Notes: a model not told the origin generated them from the letters alone. A DNA stretch of 64,000 nt from Kaistella carnis (GCF_003860585.1 NZ_CP034159.1:2232001-2296000), one strand, 5' to 3'; shown: positions 1 to 8,102, counted from the first letter of the stretch. Program-made: numbers and translations.

Positions 1-199
1 TTTCCCCATCGTTGGAAATGTCTGTATGGATATGATGATGATCAACATTGGAGATTTTTCGGTGAAAGAAGGTGAAGAAGTGATTATTTTTAACTCCAAT
101 CCCTCTTTAGAAGATTTCGCTACCTATTGTAAAACCATTCCTTATGAAGTACTGACTTCAATATCGCGAAGAGTAAAACGAATTTATATTAAAGACTAG
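1..199 (+). CDS. alr: Alanine racemase domain, C-terminal fragment (gene enters from the left)
   Basis: The gene is truncated by the window edge. Frame 2 encodes about 65 residues ending at TAG 197-199. They carry the alanine racemase C-terminal signature GNVCMDMMMIN followed by GDFSVKEGEEV. Alanine racemase interconverts L- and D-alanine for peptidoglycan using PLP. In Bacteroidota this domain is often fused behind a MurF ligase in one polypeptide; the fragment cannot show whether that is so here. The next gene starts on the base after the stop, so the two are probably co-transcribed. Confidence 0.85.
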   Translation, partial: FPIVGNVCMDMMMINIGDFSVKEGEEVIIFNSNPSLEDFATYCKTIPYEVLTSISRRVKRIYIKD

Positions 200-2365
200 A
201 TGAAAAAACACTTTTTATTATTACTTCTATTTCTAATGACTTTCTATGCGAAAGCTCAGGTAAAAGAAGGATTTACTGTTCCGAAGAATCCGAAAATCGG
301 CTTATCACTTGCCGGTGGTGGTGCTAAAGGATTTGCACATATTGGCGTTTTAAAAGTTCTTGATTCTTTGGGAGTGAAAGTAGATTATATCTCCGGAACG
401 AGCATGGGAGCCATTGTAGGCGGATTATACGCCTCAGGATATACAGGGAAAGAAATTGAAAAAATCGTTTTAGATACCGACTTCTACTCTATCATCGCCA
501 ATAAAAAAACCCGCCAGGACGCAAGTTTCTTTAATAAATCTGTTGACAAATATATACTTACCATTCCTGTAAAAGACGGAAAAATAAATGTTCTTCCAAA
601 AGCAATATCTACGGGTCAGAAAAATATTTATTTGCTCAAGGAGCTTTTTAAAAATGTTTCAACGATTACCGATTTCTCCAAGTTACCGATTCCTTTTATG
701 TGTATTGGTACCAATCTGGAAAGCGGAAAAATGAAAATATTTGAAAGCGGTGATCTGGTAAGTTCTATTATGGCAAGTTCCGCCTTTCCTTCTTTAATGG
801 ATCCTGTAAAAATTGGGGATTCTTTGTATATCGATGGAGCCATGACCATTAATTATCCTTCCAAACCTTTAAGAGATAAAGGTATTGATATCGTGATAGG
901 CGTTGATTTAAGTCAGGGATTAGCCAGCCGTGAAAATTTACAGTCTGCAATTTCCATTTTAAACCAAGTGATCGATTTTGGTATTCAAAAAGAAACCATC
1001 AATCAATTACAATATACTGATATTAACATCAAACCGGATCTTGGAACTAATGGCGCGACCAGTTATGATGCCAAAAAAGCCATCTTGGATTCTGGGTATG
1101 TTGAAGCGCAAAAATATATCGAACCCCTCAATTTACTGCCCAAAAAAGACCAGGTTCTTTTGAGAGCACCCATGAGTTCAATTTATTCCAATGTTTACAA
1201 AATTGATAGTTTAATCGTGGAAAACAATCATATTTTCAGAAAGAATTATGTGCAGGGAAAAATGAATCTTAAAATTCCCTCCCTACAAACTTACGGTGGG
1301 ATTAACCGAATGATTGATAAACTGTATGCCACCAATAATTACCGATTAATTAATTATGATTTAATTCAGGACGAAGATAAAAACTATCTTAAGCTTGATG
1401 TTACGGAAGATGATACCCGTTTCTTCTTAAAATTTGGTCTGCACTATGATGAAATTTTCAAAACCGGACTACTTCTAAATGCCACAGCTAAAAGATTATT
1501 GTTCCAAAATTCTACAGTATCTCTGGATTTAGTGGTGGGCGATCAGACCCGTTATTACTTTAATTATTTCATTGATAATGGGTATATCCCAGGATTTGGA
1601 GTTTATGCTTCCGGAATGTCCCTTGATTTAAAAGATATAGACAGTAATATTTACGATAAATGGAATTGGTTTCGGAATGAAGTCTATCTACAGTCGATTT
1701 GGAGGGATAAATATGCGATAGGTGGTGGTATTAGCCACGATTATTTCGAATCAAAGTTAGTAGGTAATCCAAAATATGGTTTTTCAGAAAACTACATTAA
1801 TGCCTATGTTTTTATTAAAAGTGACACCCAGGACGACCGTAGTTTTCCAACGAGAGGAATCTATCTGAGTGCAGAAGGGAAAGTAATCGATATTCTTAAC
1901 AAATTAAGTGACGGCAAAATATTACAGGCAAAAATTAACACCCAATTAAACTTTCCTATTTCTGATTGGCTTACCTACCGATTGGGATTGGTGGGTGGTT
2001 TTACGATCGGTGAAGATCTAAGTCCTTATTACCAATACCATCTTGGAGGATTATTTCAGCAAAATCTAGGAAACTTCGTGAGCTTCGCAGGATATGAATT
2101 AGGCCAAAGAACTGCTCAGAATATTCTGGTAAATTCCAATACGTTCCAGTTTAAATTTTGGAAAAATTGGTATGCAGATGCGAATATTTCAATCGCCAAC
2201 CTCTTTGATGATATCAAAGTGGATGATATTTTGCACATTACCGATTCATCCGCAGGTGTTACCGCGGGGTACAAATCACCATTCGGACAGATAAAAATAA
2301 ATTACAGTCACTCTTTACAAATAAATAAGGGAATGTTCAGTGTAATCCTGGGACATTGGTTTTAG
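200..2365 (+). CDS. Patatin-like phospholipase with C-terminal outer-membrane beta-barrel
   Basis: The 721-residue protein begins with a signal peptide (residues 1-20, ending KAQ). A patatin domain follows: oxyanion loop GGGAKG (39-44), nucleophile elbow GTSMG with Ser68, and the dyad Asp in DGA at about 212. After about residue 330 comes a POTRA-like stretch and then a barrel-like region related to the Omp85/BamA surface-antigen family, ending in the terminal Phe typical of barrel proteins (HWF). The layout matches the type Vd autotransporter-like, PlpD-style lipases, which would place a lipid acyl hydrolase at the outer membrane. The start abuts the racemase stop, and ybeY follows after 3 bp, suggesting one operon. 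The lipid substrate cannot be told from sequence. Confidence 0.88.
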   Translation: MKKHFLLLLLFLMTFYAKAQVKEGFTVPKNPKIGLSLAGGGAKGFAHIGVLKVLDSLGVKVDYISGTSMGAIVGGLYASGYTGKEIEKIVLDTDFYSIIANKKTRQDASFFNKSVDKYILTIPVKDGKINVLPKAISTGQKNIYLLKELFKNVSTITDFSKLPIPFMCIGTNLESGKMKIFESGDLVSSIMASSAFPSLMDPVKIGDSLYIDGAMTINYPSKPLRDKGIDIVIGVDLSQGLASRENLQSAISILNQVIDFGIQKETINQLQYTDINIKPDLGTNGATSYDAKKAILDSGYVEAQKYIEPLNLLPKKDQVLLRAPMSSIYSNVYKIDSLIVENNHIFRKNYVQGKMNLKIPSLQTYGGINRMIDKLYATNNYRLINYDLIQDEDKNYLKLDVTEDDTRFFLKFGLHYDEIFKTGLLLNATAKRLLFQNSTVSLDLVVGDQTRYYFNYFIDNGYIPGFGVYASGMSLDLKDIDSNIYDKWNWFRNEVYLQSIWRDKYAIGGGISHDYFESKLVGNPKYGFSENYINAYVFIKSDTQDDRSFPTRGIYLSAEGKVIDILNKLSDGKILQAKINTQLNFPISDWLTYRLGLVGGFTIGEDLSPYYQYHLGGLFQQNLGNFVSFAGYELGQRTAQNILVNSNTFQFKFWKNWYADANISIANLFDDIKVDDILHITDSSAGVTAGYKSPFGQIKINYSHSLQINKGMFSVILGHWF

Positions 2366-2368
2366 AAT

Positions 2369-2776
2369 ATGATACAATTTTTCTTTGAAGAAGTAGAAAC
2401 TCTAGCACTCGGTGACAAGACAACCGATTGGTTGAAGAATATCATTATTACTGAACAGAAAAAAGTAGGCAAAATTACTTATGTCTTTTGTACTGATGAA
2501 GCATTGCTGAAAGTGAATAAAGATTTCCTACAACATGATTACTATACAGATGTCATTACCTTCGACTATGTAAAAGGCAAAACCATCTCGGCTGATATTT
2601 TCGTATCTTTGCCCCGAATTTCAGAAAATGCTGAAACTCTAAATAAAATTTTTAATATTGAATTACATAGAGTTTTAGCGCACGGAATCCTTCATTTATG
2701 CGGTTATAAAGACAAAACGGAAGAAGAAATTCAGGAAATGAGACAGAAGGAGGATTTTTATCTTAGCCTTATTTAG
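2369..2776 (+). CDS. ybeY: Endoribonuclease YbeY, rRNA maturation factor
   Basis: This 135-residue protein matches the UPF0054/YbeY family in length and layout. YbeY is a zinc RNase-type protein for 16S rRNA 3'-end maturation and ribosome quality control. The metal motif reads HGILHLCGYKD, whereas the widespread form is HGxLHLxGYDH: the first two His ligands are present, but the third ligand position is Asp. I recall this as usual in Bacteroidota homologues, so it need not mean loss of function. The N-terminal half has the expected DEALLKVNKDFL and TDVITFDY blocks. It starts 3 bp after the patatin gene and is probably translated from the same message. Confidence 0.93.
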   Translation: MIQFFFEEVETLALGDKTTDWLKNIIITEQKKVGKITYVFCTDEALLKVNKDFLQHDYYTDVITFDYVKGKTISADIFVSLPRISENAETLNKIFNIELHRVLAHGILHLCGYKDKTEEEIQEMRQKEDFYLSLI

Positions 2777-2928
2777 GAGTACTTCAAATAATAAGTCTTC
2801 CAAAGATCTAGGGCTGATCGACTACTTAAGGCTACACAATACAATGCCGAAATTGGGGCACTTAGAAATTCAAAGACCCAAACTTTAACTTTAATAATGT
2901 TTCACGTGAAACATTTTAAATATTCAAA
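2777..2928. other. Intergenic region between ybeY and mnmG
   Basis: About 150 bp without a credible ORF. Its main feature is a parS-like palindrome just upstream of mnmG. I see no terminator hairpin and no clear TAnnTTTG promoter, so mnmG may be read through from ybeY or from a weak promoter. Confidence 0.5.
2896..2915. promoter_or_regulatory. parS: parS-like centromere site (perfect 20-bp palindrome), upstream of mnmG
   Basis: Positions 2898-2913 read TGTTTCACGTGAAACA, which fits the conserved bacterial parS consensus TGTTNCACGTGAAACA. The symmetry extends to 20 bp (2896-2915). ParB binds such sites near the replication origin and loads onto DNA for chromosome segregation. A near-identical site lies just downstream of mnmG, and a candidate origin lies about 4.4 kb away. 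parA and parB are not in this window. Confidence 0.85.
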
Positions 2929-4788
2929 ATGATAAATGATATATACGACGTTATTGTAGTTGGCGCAGGACACGCCGGATCAGAAGCTGCAGCGGCTGCT
3001 GCAAACTTAGGTTCCAAAACACTGCTTATTACGATGAACATGCAGACCATCGGACAAATGTCCTGCAATCCTGCAATGGGCGGAATTGCAAAAGGACAGA
3101 TTGTACGTGAAATTGATGCGATGGGAGGTTACTCCGGAATTATCGCAGACAAATCTGCTATCCAGTTTAAAATGTTGAACCTTTCAAAAGGTCCTGCAAT
3201 GTGGTCTCCACGAACACAAAATGACAGAATGCTTTTCGCAGAAGAGTGGCGCATCGCTTTGGAACAAACTCCAAATCTGGACTTTTTTCAGGATATGGTG
3301 AAGAGCCTTATAGTTGAAAATAATAAAGTAGTCGGCGTAATCACCTCACTCGGTTTGCAAATTAAAGCCAAGTCGGTAGTCCTAACCAATGGAACCTTTT
3401 TAAACGGTCTTATCCATGTTGGAGATAAACAGTTAGGCGGTGGAAGAATGGGTGAACCAAGAGCATTCGGAATTACTGAGCAATTAGTTTCCCTAGGATT
3501 TGAAGCAGGACGAATGAAAACAGGAACTCCACCAAGAGTTGACGGACGATCACTGGATTATTCAAAAATGGAAGAACAAAAAGGCGATGAAAATCCTCAG
3601 AAATTCTCCTATTTAGACAGTCCAAAACTTGAGAAACAAATGAGCTGTCACATTGTTTATACGAATGAAACGGTACATGATATCTTACGTGAAGGATTTG
3701 ACAGAAGCCCAATGTTTAATGGAACCATTCAAAGTACCGGACCGCGTTATTGCCCAAGTATTGAAGATAAAATTAACAGATTTGCGGAAAGAACCAGACA
3801 TCAACTTTTTGTAGAACCGGAAGGTTGGCGAACTGTTGAGATCTATGTGAATGGTTTCAGTTCTTCTTTGCCGGAAGAAATACAAATGAAAGCCATGAAA
3901 CACATTCCCGGATTTGAAAATGCTAAAGTTTTCAGACCTGGTTATGCGATCGAATACGACTACTTCCCTCCTACTCAACTGCATCATACCCTAGAAACTA
4001 AACTGGTAGAAAACTTATATTTTGCGGGTCAAATTAACGGGACTACCGGATATGAAGAAGCAGCAGGACAAGGTCTAATGGCGGGAATCAATGCACATAA
4101 TAAAGTTCATGAAAAAGATCCCTTTGTTTTAAATAGAGATGAGGCTTACATTGGAGTTTTAATTGATGATTTAATTACAAAAGGAACGGAGGAACCTTAC
4201 AGAATGTTTACTTCCAGAGCTGAATACAGATTGTTATTGAGACAGGACAATGCAGATATTCGACTCACGGAAAAATCTTATAATTTAGGATTAGCCAAAG
4301 AAGAAAGACTAAAACGGGTAAACGACAAAATCGAACAAAGTAATAAATTAGAAGTATATTTAAAGGATACTTCTTTAAAACCTGGAATAATCAATCCAAT
4401 TTTAGAAAGTATTTCGTCGGCACCTGTTGATCAAGCGTATCGATCTTCACAAATTTTAACGCGTCCGAATATAACTTTGGAGAAATTGGAAGAGATTGAT
4501 TTTATAAAAGCAGAAATCGGTGACTACTCTACTGAGGTCAAAGAACAGGCGCAAATAAACATTAAATATAAAGGATATATTGATAAAGAAAGAGATAATG
4601 TAGCCAAGTTACTCAGATTGGAAACCATTAGAATTCCGGATACATTCGACTATGAAAACTTAAAGTCTCTATCCGCGGAAGCGAGACAAAAATTCATGAA
4701 GGTCAGACCGAAAACGATTGCTCAAGCTTCCAGAATTAGCGGAGTTTCTCCTGCTGATATAAATATTCTTTTAATCTTTTTAAAGTAA
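2929..4788 (+). CDS. mnmG: tRNA uridine-5-carboxymethylaminomethyl modification enzyme MnmG (GidA)
   Basis: The 619-residue protein is full length for the family. The N-terminal FAD-binding Rossmann motif is GAGHAGSEA (from residue 12), with family blocks CNPAMGGIAKG and GTFLNGLIHVG. C-terminal blocks such as GYEEAAGQGLMAGINA and the RAEYRLLLRQDNAD region are also present. With MnmE it installs the cmnm5 group at U34 of certain tRNAs. mnmG commonly lies near bacterial origins and par genes; here it is bracketed by two parS-like sites, and mnmE is not adjacent. The start MINDIYDVIVVGAG places the FAD motif at the usual distance from the N terminus. Confidence 0.97.
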   Translation: MINDIYDVIVVGAGHAGSEAAAAAANLGSKTLLITMNMQTIGQMSCNPAMGGIAKGQIVREIDAMGGYSGIIADKSAIQFKMLNLSKGPAMWSPRTQNDRMLFAEEWRIALEQTPNLDFFQDMVKSLIVENNKVVGVITSLGLQIKAKSVVLTNGTFLNGLIHVGDKQLGGGRMGEPRAFGITEQLVSLGFEAGRMKTGTPPRVDGRSLDYSKMEEQKGDENPQKFSYLDSPKLEKQMSCHIVYTNETVHDILREGFDRSPMFNGTIQSTGPRYCPSIEDKINRFAERTRHQLFVEPEGWRTVEIYVNGFSSSLPEEIQMKAMKHIPGFENAKVFRPGYAIEYDYFPPTQLHHTLETKLVENLYFAGQINGTTGYEEAAGQGLMAGINAHNKVHEKDPFVLNRDEAYIGVLIDDLITKGTEEPYRMFTSRAEYRLLLRQDNADIRLTEKSYNLGLAKEERLKRVNDKIEQSNKLEVYLKDTSLKPGIINPILESISSAPVDQAYRSSQILTRPNITLEKLEEIDFIKAEIGDYSTEVKEQAQINIKYKGYIDKERDNVAKLLRLETIRIPDTFDYENLKSLSAEARQKFMKVRPKTIAQASRISGVSPADINILLIFLK

Positions 4789-4789
4789 T

Positions 4790-4805
4790 AGTTTCACGTG
4801 AAACA
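4790..4805. promoter_or_regulatory. parS: Second parS-like site, directly downstream of mnmG
   Basis: Positions 4790-4805 read AGTTTCACGTGAAACA. This matches the parS consensus at all positions but the first and contains the same 14-bp palindromic core as the site at 2898. It lies 2 bp after the mnmG stop, in the 33-bp gap before the methyltransferase gene. Two intergenic copies 1.9 kb apart are unlikely by chance and support real ParB sites. Confidence 0.8.
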
Positions 4806-4821
4806 TTACCAATCATAATGA

Positions 4822-5646
4822 ATGTTTATGAAAATTAAAGATCATTTCCTAACGCAGGAAGAGTTTGAGATTATAGAAACTGAAACTTCCGGCGTCTACA
4901 AAACATATCCGGTTCCGGAAAATCTAGCACCTTATTATGACAGCAAAGATTATATTTCCCATCATCAGGATTCCGGTAGTTTAAAAGAAAAGTTATATAA
5001 AGTTTTACAAAATATAAATCTCAACTATAAAAAGAAATTACTTATCGAATATGCAGGAAAGGGCAAAAAGGTTTTAGATTATGGTTGTGGCGCAGGTGAA
5101 TTTATTAAATATATTGAGAAAGATTTTGATAGTTACGGCTTTGAACCTAATCCAGTCGCGCGAAAATACGCGAAGAGCAAAGTAAAAAAATCGACTGTAA
5201 TTGAAGACTTAAATATTTTACCGGATCAAAGTATAAATGTCATCACGCTTTGGCATGTGTTTGAACATATTGATAATCAAGAAGATATATTAAATAAATT
5301 TTATAACAAACTGACAGACAGAGGATTACTAATTGTTGCTGTCCCCAATCCTACTTCTGATGATGCTCTGCGCTATAAAGAATATTGGGCAGCTTACGAT
5401 GTTCCTCGGCATGTTTACCATTTCTCAAAAAATGGAATGGAAAGATTAATGAACAACAAAAAGTGGAAAATCAGAAAAATAAAACCACTCCTACTCGATT
5501 CGTTTTATATTTCAATGTTAAGTGAAAAATATAAAAAATCCTCACTTTTCGGGATTAAAGGTCTGTTCTACGGACTCATTTCTAACGTAAAAGCATCAAA
5601 AACGGGCGAATTTTCTAGTTTGATATATATTATCGAAAAAAAATAG
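4822..5646 (+). CDS. Class I SAM-dependent methyltransferase
   Basis: The 274-residue protein has a Methyltransf_23-like core. The SAM-binding motif I is DYGCGAGE at residues 86-93, followed by an acidic residue of motif II in SYGFEPN and the block LWHVFEHI. The N-terminal 80 residues resemble those of small bacterial methyltransferases that act on metabolites or on surface-glycan or lipid precursors. The substrate cannot be assigned. Two starts are possible, Met1 at 4822 and Met3 at 4828. It follows mnmG by 33 bp across a parS-like site and ends ahead of a bidirectional terminator. Confidence 0.8.
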   Translation: MFMKIKDHFLTQEEFEIIETETSGVYKTYPVPENLAPYYDSKDYISHHQDSGSLKEKLYKVLQNINLNYKKKLLIEYAGKGKKVLDYGCGAGEFIKYIEKDFDSYGFEPNPVARKYAKSKVKKSTVIEDLNILPDQSINVITLWHVFEHIDNQEDILNKFYNKLTDRGLLIVAVPNPTSDDALRYKEYWAAYDVPRHVYHFSKNGMERLMNNKKWKIRKIKPLLLDSFYISMLSEKYKKSSLFGIKGLFYGLISNVKASKTGEFSSLIYIIEKK

Positions 5647-5672
5647 TTTTTCGATTTTTGACCGATTTCTGA

Positions 5673-5688
5673 GATCAAAATTTTGATC
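5673..5688. repeat. 16-bp perfect palindrome after the methyltransferase gene
   Basis: GATCAAAATTTTGATC is a perfect palindrome 27 bp past the methyltransferase stop. No T-tract follows, so it is not a standard terminator. It could be a protein-binding site or chance AT-rich symmetry. Confidence 0.35.
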
Positions 5689-5805
5689 GATTTCGGGAAA
5701 AATTGTGAATTGTACCATTTTTAAAAAATTACTTCCCTCTATAAGAAAAATTATTGTGCGATTTGAAACGGTATTTTTTTAATACACTTCAGAAAAAGTA
5801 AAAAC

Positions 5806-5837
5806 AAAAAAGTTTCCCAATGTGGGAAACTTTTTTT
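5806..5837. terminator. Bidirectional terminator between the methyltransferase gene and pgk
   Basis: The stem GTTTCCCA (5812-5819) pairs perfectly with TGGGAAAC (5823-5830) around a 3-nt loop. An A-run lies on the left and a T-run on the right. It can stop the rightward transcript from the methyltransferase and the leftward transcript from pgk. Confidence 0.9.
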
Positions 5838-5861
5838 ATAAAATAGAAATAAATCGTATTC

Positions 5862-7052
5862 TTAATTATTAATGGCTTTCACGCCCGGCAATTCCATACC
5901 TTCTAAACTTTCAAGCATCGCTCCTCCACCAGTCGACACGTAACTCACCTTATCCTCATAATTAAACTGTTTTACGAAGGCAACACTGTCTCCTCCACCT
6001 ACGAGAGAAAATGCGCCCAGCTTTGTTGCTTCTGCAATACTGTCCCCTAAAGCTACGGTACCGTCTGCAAACTTCGGCATCTCAAAAACTCCAATAGGTC
6101 CATTCCATAAAATGGTACGAGAATTCATAATGACATCATTAAAGAGCGTTCGGGATTTTCTACCTGCATCCATTCCCATCCAACCTTCGGGAATGTCATA
6201 AATATCTTCTTCTTTGGTCTCTGCATCATTACTAAACTCATCAGCCATGATGACATCAACAGGCAGGTAAATATTTACATTTTGAGATTTAGCTTTTTCC
6301 AAAATCTCCAGCGCTAAACTCGTTTTATCTAATTCAACAATCGATTTTCCAATTTCGCCACCTAAAGCTTTAATAAAAGTAAACGCCATACCTCCACCGA
6401 TAATAATATTATCAACTGCAGGCAAAATATTTTCTATAATAGTGATCTTACTGGAAACTTTTGATCCTCCTAAAATTGCAGTCACAGGCTTTTCACCTGA
6501 TTTCAAAACTTTATCAATCGCTTCTAACTCCTTTGCCATTAGTAAACCGAAAAATTTAGTTGAAGGAAAGAATTGAGCAATTATTGCCGTAGATGCATGT
6601 TCACGATGCGCAGTTCCAAAGGCATCATTTACATAAGCATCCCCATAACTAGCTAATTTTTTTGCAAATTCTTTATCGCCCTTCTCCTCTTCTTCGTAGA
6701 ATCTCACGTTTTCAAGAAGTAAAATCTCTCCCGGTTTCAAAGCAGCAGTCATATTTTTAGCATCCTCTCCCATACAGTCCGGGCAAAACGAAATGCTTTT
6801 ATTCAATACAGACTCTATTTCAGGGACGATATTTTTTAAAGAAAACTCTTCTGAAAATTTACCTTTTGGTCTACCCAAATGAGTAACAAGGATCACTGAA
6901 CCGCCGTCATTCAGTATTTTATCAATTGTTGGTTTTACAGCTTGGATTCTGGTATTATCTGTAACTTTCAGATCTGCACTTTGCGGCACATTGAAATCTA
7001 CTCTCACCAAAGCTTTTTTATCCTTGAAGTCAAAATCATTAATTGTTTTCAT
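5862..7052 (-). CDS. pgk: Phosphoglycerate kinase
   Basis: The 396-residue protein is full length. It carries the N-terminal signature VRVDFNVP, the HLGRPKG block, LLENVRFY, the AFGTAHREHAST region and the C-terminal nucleotide-binding GGGDSVAF with STGGGAMLE. It converts 1,3-bisphosphoglycerate and ADP to 3-phosphoglycerate and ATP in glycolysis. It is monocistronic: a bidirectional terminator follows it, and a TAnnTTTG box lies upstream on the minus strand (7078-7085). It diverges from rpiB across the candidate origin. Confidence 0.98.
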   Translation of the reverse strand: MKTINDFDFKDKKALVRVDFNVPQSADLKVTDNTRIQAVKPTIDKILNDGGSVILVTHLGRPKGKFSEEFSLKNIVPEIESVLNKSISFCPDCMGEDAKNMTAALKPGEILLLENVRFYEEEEKGDKEFAKKLASYGDAYVNDAFGTAHREHASTAIIAQFFPSTKFFGLLMAKELEAIDKVLKSGEKPVTAILGGSKVSSKITIIENILPAVDNIIIGGGMAFTFIKALGGEIGKSIVELDKTSLALEILEKAKSQNVNIYLPVDVIMADEFSNDAETKEEDIYDIPEGWMGMDAGRKSRTLFNDVIMNSRTILWNGPIGVFEMPKFADGTVALGDSIAEATKLGAFSLVGGGDSVAFVKQFNYEDKVSYVSTGGGAMLESLEGMELPGVKAINN

Positions 7053-7077
7053 AAAATTCTCTCAGTTTTAAGTTTCA

Positions 7078-7085
7078 CAAATTTA
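7078..7085 (-). promoter_or_regulatory. Candidate pgk promoter, -7 box
   Basis: On the minus strand the sequence is TAAATTTG, a perfect match to the Bacteroidota -7 consensus TAnnTTTG, 25 bp upstream of the pgk ATG. No clear -33 TTG element is visible. Confidence 0.55.
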
Positions 7086-7270
7086 GTATTTATTCCCCCG
7101 ATTAAAAATTTATTTCAATTTAAAATTCCACAAACTCCTATCATTCATTTCATCAACAATAAATACTTATATATATAAAAAGAGAATGAGTAGTGTTGTT
7201 GTAGGTTACGAGTTTGGGGAAAACTAAATTTATTTTTTTCATCACATGCAATTGTTTTAAATGCACGTAC

Positions 7271-7279
7271 TTATCCACA
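7271..7279 (+). promoter_or_regulatory. DnaA box TTATCCACA
   Basis: Exact match to the high-affinity DnaA box. It is immediately followed by the two AT-rich 13-mers of the candidate origin. Confidence 0.75.
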
Positions 7280-7305
7280 TTTTAAAGGGTTGATTTTAAA
7301 GGGTT
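7279..7305 (+). repeat. Tandem AT-rich 13-mer direct repeat in the candidate origin
   Basis: ATTTTAAAGGGTT occurs at 7279-7291 and again at 7293-7305, separated by one G. Its position next to a DnaA box suggests the duplex-unwinding element, by analogy with the AT-rich 13-mers of well-studied origins. Confidence 0.65.
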
Positions 7306-7481
7306 TAATATAAATATTAACAATTGTTGATAATTCTCAATTATGATGTTTATGGAAAAGCTCATTATGAAGAAGTTTGTTATTAAACCACTACAATTTT
7401 ATAAAAGTTCTTGGCTCCGTTTCCAAATATAAAGTCTATTAGCAAATTTATGCTTACGTTCAAAGACAAATCTCAAAGAAC

Positions 7482-7490
7482 TTATCCACA
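7482..7490 (+). promoter_or_regulatory. DnaA box TTATCCACA
   Basis: Second exact TTATCCACA on the plus strand, 211 bp from the first. Confidence 0.75.
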
Positions 7491-7536
7491 TCAAATGAGT
7501 AAGATCTCCCCAAGTTATCTATAAAGATTAACATTT

Positions 7537-7545
7537 TGTGGATCA
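7537..7545 (-). promoter_or_regulatory. Near-consensus DnaA box
   Basis: On the minus strand it reads TGATCCACA, one mismatch from TTATCCACA. It lies between two exact boxes. Confidence 0.5.
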
Positions 7546-7595
7546 ATCTATTTTTCCCTCTGCGCGTTTGTACAAAAGCCTTCTATTATATTTTA

Positions 7596-7604
7596 TGTGT
7601 ATAA
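7596..7604 (-). promoter_or_regulatory. DnaA box TTATACACA
   Basis: On the minus strand it reads TTATACACA, a perfect TTATNCACA match, 67 bp upstream of the rpiB start codon. Confidence 0.7.
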
Positions 7605-7628
7605 GAATCATATTTATATTATTAATCT

Positions 7629-7636
7629 TAAATTTG
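7629..7636 (+). promoter_or_regulatory. Candidate rpiB promoter, -7 box
   Basis: TAAATTTG matches TAnnTTTG, 34 bp upstream of the rpiB ATG. No convincing -33 element is seen. Confidence 0.5.
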
Positions 7637-7670
7637 TCTTACTTGAAAAATCTGAGCTAAAAGAGTAAAC

Positions 7671-8102
7671 ATGAAAAAAATAGCAATTGCATGTGATCAT
7701 GCCGGTTTCGACTACAAAGAAATAATAAAGAAACATTTAGAAGGAAAATACGAAGTAGAAGATTTCGGTACCTTTTCTAAGGATTCTGTAGATTATCCTG
7801 ATTTTGTACATCCAGCGGCTACATCTGTCGCAGAGGGAAAAAATGAGTTGGGTATATTGATCTGTGGTAGTGGAAATGGAGTTCAGATGACTGCAAATAA
7901 ACATCAGGATATTCGATGTGCATTATGTTGGATGCCTGAACTTGCCGTATTGGCGAGAAAACATAATAATGCAAATATGATCGCTCTCCCGGCGCGGTTT
8001 ATTGCAAGTGAATTAGCAACAGATATTGTTGATGACTTCCTGAATACTGATTTTGAAGGTGGAAGACATCAAAACCGAGTGGAGAAGATTTCATACTGTT
8101 AA
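7671..8102 (+). CDS. rpiB: Ribose-5-phosphate isomerase B
   Basis: The 143-residue protein is a complete RpiB/LacAB-family isomerase. It has the N-terminal IAIACDHAG block with the conserved Asp-His, and CGSGNGVQMTANK with the catalytic Cys65 at the same number as in the E. coli enzyme. It also has the RCALCW and ARKHNNANM blocks. It interconverts ribose 5-phosphate and ribulose 5-phosphate in the pentose phosphate pathway. It lies on the right flank of the candidate origin and precedes rnr by 30 bp, probably in one transcript. Confidence 0.96.
   Translation: MKKIAIACDHAGFDYKEIIKKHLEGKYEVEDFGTFSKDSVDYPDFVHPAATSVAEGKNELGILICGSGNGVQMTANKHQDIRCALCWMPELAVLARKHNNANMIALPARFIASELATDIVDDFLNTDFEGGRHQNRVEKISYC

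Larger units (their letters stand above)
7053..7670. other. oriC: Candidate chromosomal replication origin (oriC) between pgk and rpiB
   Basis: This 618-bp AT-rich gap has no credible gene. It holds three perfect TTATNCACA DnaA boxes: 7271-7279 (+), 7482-7490 (+) and 7596-7604 (-, TTATACACA). Two sites differ by one base: 7325-7333 (-) and 7537-7545 (-). A 13-bp AT-rich direct repeat (7279-7291 and 7293-7305) abuts the first box, and a TATATATA stretch sits near 7170. Box clusters with AT-rich 13-mers are the classic oriC layout. The parS pair 2.2-4.8 kb away fits an origin-proximal position. dnaA is not in the window, so the call rests on motif density alone. Confidence 0.75.

Noticed and set aside
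2777..2928. tRNA gene in the ybeY-mnmG gap
   Set aside because: No T-loop GTTCRA motif or acceptor-stem pairing could be found; no tRNA was seen anywhere in the window.
3473..3987. Leftward ORFs opposite mnmG
   Set aside because: They are mirror frames of a strongly conserved enzyme with no independent signals. The same applies to antisense frames over lepA, rnr, glnN and PBP1A.
7053..7670. Strand bias of genes as proof of the origin
   Set aside because: Genes left of the gap are mostly rightward and those on the right are mixed, so gene orientation neither supports nor excludes an origin here; skew must be computed.
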